Counted from the stretch's first letter, positions 1 through 7,523 are shown. The stretch is 45,518 nucleotides of DNA from an uncultured Clostridia bacterium (GCA_946484175.1 CAMLSX010000016.1:1-45518), one strand, 5' to 3'. The notes: generated by a model not told the origin, from the letters alone. Numbers and translations: made by a program.

Positions 1-23
1 ATCAGCTCATGTAATTCAGCCAT
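1..23 (-). CDS. Start of an unidentified gene, cut by the window edge
   Basis: Only the first codons are present (Met-Ala-Glu-Leu-His-Glu-Leu). The sequence AAGGAG lies about 6 nt upstream, and the start is 12 nt past the stop of the XRE gene, so the two are surely co-transcribed. In many Firmicutes mobile elements the gene after a short XRE regulator is an ImmA/IrrE-type metallopeptidase or a toxin. That is only a guess here because almost no protein is visible. Confidence 0.5.
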
Positions 24-35
24 ATCTATTTCTCC

Positions 36-371
36 TTATCCTTGCGCCGCAAGTAGCGATGTTAATGTTTCTCGGATGATTGCCAATTTCGCAGGGTGAT
101 CTGCGATCAGCTTTGCGATGTCCGCAGGAACTTCGCCGCGTCCCTCTGCCGCCAAATTCAAGAACTCATTGCGCTGCTGCTCATCCAAATTCAAGTTTTC
201 AAGCATTTTGTACTGCACGTCCGGTGGCGGCGGATTGACCTTGCCGGACAGGATGTCATAAAAGTATGGTTTTGTAATATCTACCGCTGAGTAAAATGCC
301 GACTGTGATATGCCGGTCTGCTTGATCATTTCCCGCAGGAAATTACCAAACGCCTTTTTGTCCTTGGCCAT
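36..371 (-). CDS. Small XRE-family helix-turn-helix regulator
   Basis: A 111-residue cytoplasmic DNA-binding protein. The first 60 or so residues read as an XRE/Cro helix-turn-helix (FLREMIKQTGISQSAFY, then a DILSGKVNPP recognition and turn region). The rest is helical and probably mediates dimerisation. An in-frame GTG exists at 380, but the AGGAGG ribosome binding site overlaps it and is spaced 8 nt from the ATG at 371, so 371 is preferred. Its promoter lies inside an inverted repeat, which suggests autorepression. The next gene starts 12 nt downstream. Such two-gene units are typical of prophages, integrative elements and toxin-antitoxin pairs; which one applies cannot be told here. Confidence 0.8.
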   Translation of the reverse strand: MAKDKKAFGNFLREMIKQTGISQSAFYSAVDITKPYFYDILSGKVNPPPPDVQYKMLENLNLDEQQRNEFLNLAAEGRGEVPADIAKLIADHPAKLAIIRETLTSLLAAQG

Positions 372-390
372 CCGCTTCACCTCCTATTTG

Positions 391-433
391 GTATGTATGT
401 AAACATACTAACATACTTTTTATAAAGAATCAA
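391..433 (-). promoter_or_regulatory. Promoter with embedded operator for the XRE gene
   Basis: On the minus strand a -35 TTGATT (433-428) and a -10 TAGTAT (410-405) are separated by exactly 17 nt. The inverted repeat GTATGT-TT-ACATAC follows and overlaps the -10 element, and further GTATGT-like half sites flank it. A repressor bound here would block RNA polymerase, so autoregulation by the adjacent XRE protein is the simple reading. Confidence 0.65.
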
Positions 434-481
434 GGGCTTTCAAGAATTTTCCCTTAAAAACACAGTAATTCCTTCAATTTT

Positions 482-640
482 TCACTTCAAATCCTGTCCC
501 CACGCACCTTTTGTTGCTAACATATTGAACGGAATTTTCGCTCCTGCCAAAGAAAAACGGTTGATTTCTGGCGCTGATCCACCAGTCATCAACCGTTTTT
601 TGCTGGTATATCCGTATTTTGACCCTAAAACAGTGCTATA
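482..640. other. Non-coding segment with a long hairpin, possible intergenic repeat
   Basis: No credible gene is present; a 66-codon minus-strand ORF covers the stretch but has no ribosome binding site and runs through two hairpins. A 12-bp stem pairs 554-565 with 588-599 around a loop that contains a CTGG/CCAG pair, and is followed by a T run on plus and preceded by an A run. The segment lies just past the 3' end of the initiator tRNA and its terminator. It resembles a dispersed intergenic repeat, which is unproven from one copy. Confidence 0.35.
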
Positions 641-682
641 AAAGAGAATTGACTCACAAGTCTTGGTAGACTTATGAGTCAA
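641..682 (-). terminator. Intrinsic terminator after tRNA-fMet
   Basis: A 14-nt arm (649-662) pairs with 669-682 (TTGACTCAyAAGTC type, one wobble), followed on the minus strand by a T-rich tract. It lies 6 nt beyond the encoded CCA end of the tRNA. Confidence 0.75.
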
Positions 683-688
683 TCATTA

Positions 689-765
<77 letters not shown>

Positions 766-915
766 ATGTTTATTTGTTTGCTCTCACCTGAGTGCTTATT
801 TATTATACCACATTCTCTGATATTTGCAACCCATTTTTTTGAATTTTTTTATCTTTATGCATTATCTATATATATTCAAAACTATTTTAATTTATAATGC
901 TGCATATTAAACACA

Positions 916-970
916 TTGCATCCTGTTGAGAAAGCGAGTATACTGAAATCTAAGAGAAATCGGTCTCTTA
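916..970 (+). promoter_or_regulatory. Promoter and 5' hairpin of the nitroreductase gene
   Basis: The -35 TTGCAT (916-921) and -10 TATACT (939-944) are 17 nt apart. Just after the expected transcription start lies a perfect 7-bp inverted repeat, TAAGAGA-N6-TCTCTTA (951-970). It could be a repressor operator or a 5' stabilising hairpin. A ribosome binding site GGGAGG follows before the ATG at 1001. Confidence 0.65.
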
Positions 971-1000
971 AAAATTTAAAAATTCGGGAGGTTCTTAATT

Positions 1001-1498
1001 ATGTTGACTAACGCAGTCATACACGAAATTCTTTCCAGACGTTCGGTTCGCAGCTATCAGCCGGAACTTATTTCAGAAGAAGAAATGGAAAGTCTTATAA
1101 CAGCTGCCCAATATGCTCCTAGTGCAATGGGACGCCAGGATCGTCATTTTACGGTTGTTACCAATGCCGAATTGCTGTGCGAAATTCAGAAGGCCAGCGA
1201 TGGAGAACCTTTTTATGATGCTCCGGCTGCTGTAATTGTTTCGGTTCCGCCTGAAAACGCTTATGGATTGGAAGATGCTGCCTGTGCAATTATGAATCTG
1301 ATGACAGCTGCACACTCCATGGGGATTTCCACCTGCTATATTGGATCTGCCACCGGTACGAAAAAAACGGAGATCATGCGCAAATTGCAGATTCCGGAAG
1401 GATATGTTCCGGCCGCTTCTGTCATTATCGGCTATGCAAAAGAGGCTCCTGACGAGCCTGCTCCTCGCCGTGCCGACAGCGTAACTTGGATTAAATAA
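1001..1498 (+). CDS. Nitroreductase-family flavoprotein
   Basis: A 165-residue protein of the nitroreductase/FMN reductase fold, which uses FMN and NAD(P)H to reduce nitro compounds, quinones or flavins in the cytoplasm. The N-terminal RRSVR motif (residues 13-17) is the usual FMN phosphate-binding segment, APSAMGRQ (39-46) is the second flavin loop, and the C-terminal IIGYAKE is typical of the family. It is short for the family but complete. The gene stands alone with its own promoter and a shared terminator. The physiological substrate cannot be named. Confidence 0.9.
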   Translation: MLTNAVIHEILSRRSVRSYQPELISEEEMESLITAAQYAPSAMGRQDRHFTVVTNAELLCEIQKASDGEPFYDAPAAVIVSVPPENAYGLEDAACAIMNLMTAAHSMGISTCYIGSATGTKKTEIMRKLQIPEGYVPAASVIIGYAKEAPDEPAPRRADSVTWIK

Positions 1499-1536
1499 TT
1501 GCACTTCCAAAATATAAAACTTCCAAAGTATAAAAA

Positions 1537-1575
1537 AAAGAGTTCCGGAAAAAAGCTGTCCGGAACTCTTTTTCT
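1537..1575. terminator. Bidirectional terminator between convergent genes
   Basis: A 13-bp stem pairs 1537-1549 with 1559-1571 (AAAGAGTTCCGGA type), with an A run on the left and a T run on the right. It serves the nitroreductase gene on plus and the pcrA operon on minus. Confidence 0.85.
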
Positions 1576-1603
1576 TTGTACAAATGGATTTGGAAATCTA
1601 CGC

Positions 1604-1981
1604 CTATTTTTCATCATCCAGCAACTGCACCCGCGTGACCTCCTGAATTACAGCAGGATAGCTCTCCAGTACAGCTCCCGTAAAAGTTATTGAGACAGAA
1701 TCTCCGATATCAAATTCAGAAAGCTTCATTGCAGTTCCTCTCCAGAGCAGCGCTGTTTCTTCAGTAACGCTAAAGGTAAATTCCCCTCGGAAATTGATAT
1801 CATTGACCTCCAGCCCCTGCACTGCGAACTGATCTCCATTGAGGTCTGTGATTTCGGCATAAAATGTCTGTGCCGTCTGCTGTACGAAAGGAACCTCCGT
1901 CTTTGCTGTTTGATAGCCAATCAAATAAAAGCCAGCCGCAATCAATACACAAAGCAGAATGATGCCAATTCTCTTTTTCAC
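1604..1981 (-). CDS. Small membrane-anchored or exported protein, possibly DUF3221-like
   Basis: A 125-residue protein with one hydrophobic N-terminal segment (residues about 4-22: IGIILLCVLIAAGFYLIGY), acting as an anchor or uncleaved signal. The remainder is a beta-rich extracellular domain. The pattern of short strands ending in SYPAVIQEVTRVQ resembles the DUF3221/YobA type of small OB-like secreted domain, recalled from family pattern only. It is the last gene of the pcrA-mtnN operon, starting 22 nt after mtnN stops. Function unknown. Confidence 0.65.
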   Translation of the reverse strand: MKKRIGIILLCVLIAAGFYLIGYQTAKTEVPFVQQTAQTFYAEITDLNGDQFAVQGLEVNDINFRGEFTFSVTEETALLWRGTAMKLSEFDIGDSVSITFTGAVLESYPAVIQEVTRVQLLDDEK

Positions 1982-2003
1982 GTGCTTTTCCTCCCCTGTC
2001 GCT

Positions 2004-2690
2004 TCATGTCAGCGCTTGCAGCATGGCCCTTACAAACACCGCCGAAAGGTACGACGCCTTTTCCTGATTTGCCCGGAAGTTATTTTTGGCCTCCCAGCTT
2101 GCGGTATCGGTAAGAGTTCTGACAGCAATAAACGGAATATCATTGACATAACACACGTGTGCAACGCTCGCTGTTTCCATATCGACACTAAGCGGCTGAT
2201 AAAACGCGTTGATTTCTTCCCTTCTTTGCCCTTCTATAAAGCTTTCCCCTGTAGCCATCCGGCCAAAAATGGTTTTATGAGTTGTGGGTAGTTGCCCGGC
2301 AGCTATTTTGGCGAGCGCCAGCAAGGAGGTATCTGCCAGAAAACCATGAGAAGAAAGATGCGGATGGTATTGCATCAAAAGCCGTTCTTCTACATCGTGA
2401 TAAATGGCATTAGTGGAAACCACGGTGTCAAACACTTCCAGGTCGCTGTCCATCGCACCGGCTGTGCCTGCATTAATAATGCTTTCACAGCCATACCGAT
2501 CAATTAAAATCTGTGCTGCAATAGCTGCGTTTACTTTACAGACGCCTGAACACACAAGTACGACCTCTGCATTTTCTATTTTCCCCTGATAAAATTTCAG
2601 TTTTGCCTTTTCTTCCACCGTATGCTCTGTCAGCATAGAGAGGAACGGGGCGGTTTCACCGTCCCCTGCGCATAAAATTCCGACTTTCAT
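2004..2690 (-). CDS. mtnN: 5'-methylthioadenosine/S-adenosylhomocysteine nucleosidase
   Basis: A 228-residue cytosolic enzyme that cleaves adenine from methylthioadenosine and S-adenosylhomocysteine, feeding methionine salvage and the activated methyl cycle. Visible family features are the N-terminal strand MKVGILCAGDGE, the phosphate/ribose loop around NAGTAGAMD, the ribose-binding SVDMETASVAHVC segment, and the catalytic Asp in RTLTDTA near the C-terminus. The usual length is about 230. The ribosome binding site GAGGAGGAAGG fits the chosen ATG. It follows pcrA by 61 nt and precedes the small exported protein, so the three probably share a transcript. Confidence 0.92.
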   Translation of the reverse strand: MKVGILCAGDGETAPFLSMLTEHTVEEKAKLKFYQGKIENAEVVLVCSGVCKVNAAIAAQILIDRYGCESIINAGTAGAMDSDLEVFDTVVSTNAIYHDVEERLLMQYHPHLSSHGFLADTSLLALAKIAAGQLPTTHKTIFGRMATGESFIEGQRREEINAFYQPLSVDMETASVAHVCYVNDIPFIAVRTLTDTASWEAKNNFRANQEKASYLSAVFVRAMLQALT

Positions 2691-2751
2691 ACCTTCCTCC
2701 TCTCAAACTCATTTTCTAGTCTTTTTGACAAATGTCTATTTTAAGTTGCTA

Positions 2752-5133
2752 TTACAGTTTTTTCAGTCGTGCAAAATTTGCCATCAGCTTTTTGGTGCCA
2801 ACCCGCTCAAAAGCAATCTCCAATAAACTGTCATTACCCATGGGAGTGACCGAAACGATCATACCTGCACCAAAGGTTTTATGTGACACACTGTCACCCG
2901 GACGGTACTGCGCTCCAGCAGCTGTTCCGCGGTTGACCGGGCCAAAACTGCGTGCGGTGGCAATATCATGCGAGAATGAAGTGTTCTCTGAAATCGGAAG
3001 ACGCTGCCCCGGTACAGGACGGTGCCACTCGCGTGTGTGTGTATGTTTCATCAGCTCTGCGGGAATTTCATCGAGAAAACGCGATGCTTTATTGCGCGAA
3101 GTACTGCCGAAGAGCATACGGGATTCCGCATTCATAACAATCAGCTCTTCCCGCGCACGGGTAATCGCCACATATGCCAGCCGGCGCTCTTCTTCCACTT
3201 CATCGGGATTGTAAATCGACTGCATACCGGGAAAAATCCCCTCTTCCATGCCGGGCAGAATCACTACCGGGAATTCCAGACCTTTGGCAGAATGCATGGT
3301 CATCATCACCACAGAGTCAGCGGACTGGTCATAGTTGTCGATATCCGTCATCAGCGAGACTTCTTCCAAAAATCCGCCCAAGCTGGCTTCTTCATTATTT
3401 TCTTCATATTGAATCAGGTTGGTAGCCAATTCGTGGATGTTCTCGATGCGGTCTTCTGCCTCTTCATTTTCGGCTTTCAGGAATTCCACATAGTTCGTTT
3501 TTTCCAGCAGCAGTTGATACAGGTCGCCCAGCGAAAGATCTTCATCATTTGAAGCATCAATCAGACGGAGAATCATTCCTGCAAAATCGCGCAGCTTGTT
3601 GGCTGAGCGTTTCAGTGCGGCGAATTCATCAGCGCGGCACAGCACCTCAAACAGCGATTCGCCGGACATCCGTGCAATCTCGGCAGCCTGTGCCACGGTG
3701 CGCTCTCCGATAGAACGCTTGGGGGTATTGATAATACGGCGCAGACGCACTTCATCAGAAGGATTGTTAATCACACTGAGGTAAGCAATCATGTCGCGGA
3801 TTTCCTTGCGCTCATAAAAGCGCGTACCGCCGATGATACGATACGGGATTCCCGATTTGACGAAATGCTTTTCAAAGGCGTTCGACTGCGAGTTCATGCG
3901 GTACAAAACGGCATAGTCGGAATATTTTCGGCCGCCCGCTACTCCATCCAAAACTCGTTTGGCTGCCTGTGCCGCCTCATCCTGCTCGTTCTCTGCGGTA
4001 TGACAGACAATCTTACAGCCTTCGCCATTGCTCGTCCAAAGTGTCTTTCCTTTACGCTGCGTGTTGTGCGAAATCACCTCGTTTGCGGCATCCAGAATCG
4101 TCTGGGTAGAACGGTAATTCTGCTCCAAACGGATGACTTTGGCATCCGGAAAGGTCTTTTCAAAGCTCATGATATTCTCAATAGTTGCACCGCGGAATTT
4201 ATAGATACTCTGGTCATCATCGCCCACTACACACAGGTTCCTGCTCTTTTCTGCCAGCAGACGGATAAACAGATATTGTGCGTGGTTGGTATCCTGATAT
4301 TCGTCTACCATCAAATAGCGGAAGCGGTTCTGATAATATTCCAGCACGTCCGGACACTGCTGGAAAAGCTCTACCGTTTTGACGATCAGGTCATCAAAAT
4401 CCATAGCGTCGGCATCTTTCAGCCGCTTCTGATACAGGCGGTACGCCTTGGCGATTTGGGAAAGACGGAAGTCAAGCCCTGCCTGCTGTTCGAATTCCTC
4501 CACTGAAATCAGGGAATCCTTTGCGCGGGAAATCTCTGCCAGCACCGCTTTGACCGGGAGCATTTTTTCTTCGATTTGCAGTGTTTTCAAGCAGTCCTTC
4601 ATCAACCGGCGGGAATCATCGGTATCGTAAATGGTGAAATGGCTGGTATAGCCCAACCGGTCACCATCGCGCCGAAGAATACGCGCACAAGTGGAATGGA
4701 ACGTAGAAGCCCAGATATCGTCGCCTTCTCCGCCCAACATCGTGCACAGGCGCTCTTTCAATTCACCGGCCGCCTTATTGGTAAAAGTAATCGCCAGGAT
4801 TTTCCAAGGAAGACAGGGGCTGACCGCCAGACGGCGGCGCTGTTCTTCGGGTACTGGTGTACCGTTTTCCAGATATTCCCGGCAGGCTGCGGCTTCTTCT
4901 TCCCCACATTCCTCATTGACCCACTGGCTGTGCCAGGCGTTGCCCCAACGGATCATGGAGGCGATCCGGTTTACCAGCACGGTAGTCTTTCCACTTCCTG
5001 CGCCTGCCAAAATCAGCAGCGGGCCATTCACCTGAAAAAGTGCTTCTTTCTGGCGGCCATTCATACGGGCAAATTCCTTTTCCATTACCTTTCTTCGAAG
5101 GGATAAGAGTTCTTCTTTATAATCGCTTAACAT
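2752..5133 (-). CDS. pcrA: ATP-dependent 3'-5' DNA helicase PcrA/UvrD
   Basis: A 793-residue superfamily 1A helicase used in nucleotide excision repair, removal of RecA filaments and replication-conflict resolution. Walker A AGAGSGKT is at residues 43-50, motif Ia ITFTNKAAGELK begins near 115, Walker B/motif II DEYQDTN is at 277-283, then QNYRS and the C-terminal motifs TMHSAKGLEF and VAITRARE. About 45 extra residues (roughly 62-108) separate motif I from Ia, more than in Bacillus PcrA; this appears to be a lineage-specific insertion. The tail carries the usual PcrA Tudor-like end. A good promoter lies at 5193-5221 and the ribosome binding site AAAGGA fits the ATG at 5133. Confidence 0.95.
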   Translation of the reverse strand: MLSDYKEELLSLRRKVMEKEFARMNGRQKEALFQVNGPLLILAGAGSGKTTVLVNRIASMIRWGNAWHSQWVNEECGEEEAAACREYLENGTPVPEEQRRRLAVSPCLPWKILAITFTNKAAGELKERLCTMLGGEGDDIWASTFHSTCARILRRDGDRLGYTSHFTIYDTDDSRRLMKDCLKTLQIEEKMLPVKAVLAEISRAKDSLISVEEFEQQAGLDFRLSQIAKAYRLYQKRLKDADAMDFDDLIVKTVELFQQCPDVLEYYQNRFRYLMVDEYQDTNHAQYLFIRLLAEKSRNLCVVGDDDQSIYKFRGATIENIMSFEKTFPDAKVIRLEQNYRSTQTILDAANEVISHNTQRKGKTLWTSNGEGCKIVCHTAENEQDEAAQAAKRVLDGVAGGRKYSDYAVLYRMNSQSNAFEKHFVKSGIPYRIIGGTRFYERKEIRDMIAYLSVINNPSDEVRLRRIINTPKRSIGERTVAQAAEIARMSGESLFEVLCRADEFAALKRSANKLRDFAGMILRLIDASNDEDLSLGDLYQLLLEKTNYVEFLKAENEEAEDRIENIHELATNLIQYEENNEEASLGGFLEEVSLMTDIDNYDQSADSVVMMTMHSAKGLEFPVVILPGMEEGIFPGMQSIYNPDEVEEERRLAYVAITRAREELIVMNAESRMLFGSTSRNKASRFLDEIPAELMKHTHTREWHRPVPGQRLPISENTSFSHDIATARSFGPVNRGTAAGAQYRPGDSVSHKTFGAGMIVSVTPMGNDSLLEIAFERVGTKKLMANFARLKKL

Positions 5134-5192
5134 GATAGTGAATCCTTTCTATACGATAGAACGATACAGCAAAATAAATCGTCAGCAGTCTT

Positions 5193-5221
5193 ATTGTACC
5201 GTTTTTCCGCCAGGATGGCAA
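5193..5221 (-). promoter_or_regulatory. Promoter of the pcrA operon
   Basis: On the minus strand -35 TTGCCA (5221-5216) and -10 TACAAT (5198-5193) have a 17-nt spacer. No LexA-type CGAAC-N4-GTTCG operator is visible between it and pcrA. Confidence 0.65.
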
Positions 5222-5507
5222 GTCTTCCCCCTTATTTATACCACTTATTACATAGTAAAGAAAAAGTTAAAAAGCACATAGTCTTTTTCACTAACTTATT
5301 TATCTTTGTTTTGAAGAATTTGGCATATAAGTAGTTTTTCGTATCTCCCCTTTTCAAAACCACAAAATACGGTATAATAAAATAGTCATGATGTTGCCAA
5401 CTGCGGTGCACGCCGATTCTGTACCGTCTGAGAATGCTGGCAGCAGGCGTATACTTTGATTATTGTAAGCAAAAATGCATTCTTTTGCGCAGAAAGGACA
5501 AGAACTG
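5222..5507. other. Intergenic region between divergent pcrA and HAD genes
   Basis: No gene is seen. An AT-rich inverted repeat (GAAAAAG to CTTTTTC, about 5262-5291) lies in the middle. A TATAAT at 5373-5378 on plus is the likely -10 of the HAD gene, without a convincing -35. The transcribed part contains a possible long-range pair of AGAATGC (from about 5431) with GCATTCT (near 5474). Nothing else is recognised. Confidence 0.4.
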
Positions 5508-6149
5508 ATGAAACCTGCACCAAAGCTGATTGTTTTCGATTTGGACGGCACTTTGAACCGTACAGAGCTGTTTGCCGTTGAAGTTCATCGGATGCTGCAG
5601 ACGGAATTCGGATGGCCCGCACAATCTCCGGAAGAAATCACGGCGATCTTTGGAGCGCCTGCTGATGAATATATGGAGAGGTTGCTGCCCGGTTCTGACG
5701 AAGCAACCCGGCAGCGCTACCTGAAGCGCGAAGCTGAAGTGGAATATGACTATATGCATCTTGCTGCTGCTTATGACGGCTGCACACAAATGCTCACAGA
5801 GCTGCATAATAACGGATGGGAAACCGCTGTCTGCTCCAATTCCTCTTTCCGCTATATTTCCATGGTGCTCAATTCCACCGGCCTGATGCATCTGATTGAC
5901 TATATTCAGCCGTTGGAAAAGGGCATGACCGAAAAAGCAGAAAGCCTTGCTTCTCTCTTGAAGAGAATTCCCCACTCTGCTGCCGTAATGGTAGGCGATA
6001 CCTCTTATGACAGTCAGGCTGCTGCTGTGAACTCCATTCCCTTTATTGGTTGCTCCTACGGTTTCCGTCCGACAGAACTGGAAAATACAGAACATACAGT
6101 ACAGACTCCCGCAGAGATTCCTGCTGTGGCAGAGCAGCTTGTACGTTGA
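5508..6149 (+). CDS. HAD-superfamily phosphatase, phosphoglycolate phosphatase-like
   Basis: A 213-residue cytosolic hydrolase with the four HAD motifs: FDLDGTL (motif I, nucleophile and general acid Asp), a SNSS-type motif II in AVCSNSS, a Lys in the GMTEKAE stretch (motif III), and VGDTSYD (motif IV). The helical cap between motifs I and II marks subclass C1, like Gph/PGP enzymes. A longer reading from 5475 exists, but AGAAAGGA at 5491-5498 is spaced 9 nt from the ATG at 5508. The gene stands alone and ends in a strong terminator. The substrate is not determined. Confidence 0.85.
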   Translation: MKPAPKLIVFDLDGTLNRTELFAVEVHRMLQTEFGWPAQSPEEITAIFGAPADEYMERLLPGSDEATRQRYLKREAEVEYDYMHLAAAYDGCTQMLTELHNNGWETAVCSNSSFRYISMVLNSTGLMHLIDYIQPLEKGMTEKAESLASLLKRIPHSAAVMVGDTSYDSQAAAVNSIPFIGCSYGFRPTELENTEHTVQTPAEIPAVAEQLVR

Positions 6150-6171
6150 ACTTTTTGCAGATAATACGCTG

Positions 6172-6230
6172 AAAAATCCCTCCGCAAAAGCCTTTTCTTA
6201 AAAGCGCCTTTGCGGAGGGATTTTTGTTTT
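6172..6230. terminator. Bidirectional terminator between HAD gene and corA
   Basis: A 17-bp perfect stem pairs 6172-6188 with 6209-6225 (AAAAATCCCTCCGCAAA type), flanked by T runs in both directions. It ends right at the corA stop codon. Confidence 0.9.
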
Positions 6231-7154
6231 TCAAATCATCTGCTTTTTACGCAGGATAAAGAAGGCGACTACCATACAGAATACCGCCAGCCCAACCGGG
6301 AACCAGAAGTTGGCAAACGGCAGATAGTCCACATTCATACCGTAAATACCAGAAATCACGGTGGGGATAGAAATAATCAGCGTAATGGAAGCCAGCACTT
6401 TCATTACAATATTCAAGTTGTTGGAAATAATAGAGGCAAACGCATCCATGGTTCCGGACAAAATGTTCAGATGGATGCTGGACATCTCAATAGCCTGCTT
6501 GATTTCAATCAGCACATCCTCCAGCAAATCCTGATCTTCTTCATACAGGCGAAGGGCACGTCCACGCATAATTTTCTCTGTGGTAATTTCATTGGCCTTC
6601 AGAGAAGATGAGAAATACATCAGAGACTTTTCCACTTCCAGCAGCTGAATCAGCTCTGCATTCTTCATGGACTTACGCAGTTCCTTTTCTACCTGGCTGC
6701 TGATCTTATCGATCTGCTTCAAGTATTGCAGATAGCGCGCTGCAATGCGAAGCATCATATGCAACACGAAGTGGGTTTTCAAATTGGTCTTGACATTCTT
6801 TACAAGTCCTTCGGAAAATTCATCCAGAATCGGGTTCTCATGCACCGAGACAGTGATGACATTCTTTTCGGTAATGATAATGCCCAGAGGACGCGTGAAA
6901 TAAATCAGATGTTCATCTTCCAGATCTACATAAGGGATATCCAGAATCACCAAGGTATTTCCGTCTTCTGTATCCAAGTGAGAGGATTCCTCTTCGTCCA
7001 TTGCAGCACGGAAAAAATCGGGTTCGATAGAAAATTCTTCAATCAGACGGTTGATTTCTTCTTCCTCAGGTGCCACACAGCTAATCCAGCAGCCGGGCTC
7101 ACAGGTTTTCATTTCACGGATTACACCATCAATTGTCTTGTAGTAGGTTACCAT
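6231..7154 (-). CDS. corA: CorA-family magnesium/divalent cation channel
   Basis: A 307-residue inner-membrane pentameric channel of the CorA/2-TM-GxN family. A large acidic cytoplasmic N-terminal domain is followed by long helices and two C-terminal membrane segments; the selectivity motif YGMN ends the first (near residue 280) and the last residues are basic (LRKKQMI). The ORF can be extended to 7193, but AGGAG sits 8-9 nt before the ATG at 7154, which is chosen. It is preceded by a leader of about 200 nt that contains a small ORF and several possible helices (separate entries). No M-box riboswitch consensus was recognised in that leader. Confidence 0.92.
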   Translation of the reverse strand: MVTYYKTIDGVIREMKTCEPGCWISCVAPEEEEINRLIEEFSIEPDFFRAAMDEEESSHLDTEDGNTLVILDIPYVDLEDEHLIYFTRPLGIIITEKNVITVSVHENPILDEFSEGLVKNVKTNLKTHFVLHMMLRIAARYLQYLKQIDKISSQVEKELRKSMKNAELIQLLEVEKSLMYFSSSLKANEITTEKIMRGRALRLYEEDQDLLEDVLIEIKQAIEMSSIHLNILSGTMDAFASIISNNLNIVMKVLASITLIISIPTVISGIYGMNVDYLPFANFWFPVGLAVFCMVVAFFILRKKQMI

Positions 7155-7202
7155 TGCGCATCTCTCCTTTTTGTCTGATGGAGCGCCGCGCACAAGGGCA
7201 TA

Positions 7203-7319
7203 CTACTCCCATTGTACCGACGCTGAGCACAAAGGCGCTGCGCTGAAAATGGCGCACAGCACCCGTTGATTTTTCCATATACAGTCACCGTTCAATCTAC
7301 TGAGCGGGTCGGGTTTCAC
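7203..7319 (-). CDS. Putative 38-codon leader peptide upstream of corA
   Basis: A GTG at 7319 follows AGGAGGT at an ideal 7-nt spacing and opens a 38-codon frame ending in TAG at 7205-7203, 48 nt before corA. The peptide starts (fMet)-Lys-Pro-Asp-Pro-Leu-Ser-Arg-Leu and has Cys at 13, 22 and 31. The enterobacterial mgtA leader peptide MgtL starts Met-Glu-Pro-Asp-Pro; its Pro/Asp-rich start destabilises the ribosome at low Mg2+. The Pro-Asp-Pro at the same positions in front of a Mg2+ channel is suggestive but could be chance. The frame extends upstream to 7454 on paper, but the promoter lies inside that extension. Whether it is translated is unknown. Confidence 0.5.
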   Translation of the reverse strand: MKPDPLSRLNGDCIWKNQRVLCAIFSAAPLCSASVQWE

Positions 7320-7340
7320 GTTCGCCACCTCCTGCGGTAC
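7214..7340 (-). promoter_or_regulatory. Structured corA leader RNA (candidate cis-regulator)
   Basis: On the minus strand GTACCG (7340-7335) can pair with CGGTAC (7219-7214), enclosing the leader-ORF ribosome binding site and nearly all of the ORF. Inside are ACCCG/CGGGT, CAGT/ACTG, GCTGTGCGC with GCGCAGC (one bulge), and AGCGC with GTGCT. Two GCGCC stretches could instead pair with GGCGC near 7186-7190, close to the corA ribosome binding site. These pairings were found by eye; no energy calculation was made. No known riboswitch class was recognised. Confidence 0.4.
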
Positions 7341-7362
7341 TAAAAATCTATTTCCAAAAGTT

Positions 7363-7390
7363 ATTATATCATAAAAACAAACGATTGCAA
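7363..7390 (-). promoter_or_regulatory. Promoter of the corA leader
   Basis: On the minus strand -10 TATAAT (7368-7363) is preceded by TTGCAA (7390-7385) with a 16-nt spacer. Transcription would start near 7356, giving a leader of about 200 nt before corA. Confidence 0.65.
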
Positions 7391-7523
7391 GAGAAATCGA
7401 GAAATTAAGCGAAATAATTGAATATATTTGAATCATTTGGCTGTAAAAAGCCAAATTTCACGAAATTTAGGTTTTTTTGGGTTTTTCTTAATAAATAAAT
7501 ATGCTCATTGTTTAGAGCAGACA

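Noticed and set aside
482-682. A 66-codon minus-strand ORF
   Set aside because: It reads through the tRNA terminator and another long hairpin and has no ribosome binding site.
5134-5230. LexA box upstream of pcrA
   Set aside because: The sequence holds ATCGTTCTATCGTAT but not CGAAC-N4-GTTCG or a near variant.
7200-7356. M-box (ykoK) Mg2+ riboswitch or yybP-ykoY motif upstream of corA
   Set aside because: I compared the leader with the M-box and Mn2+ motifs from memory; the conserved blocks are not present in the right order.
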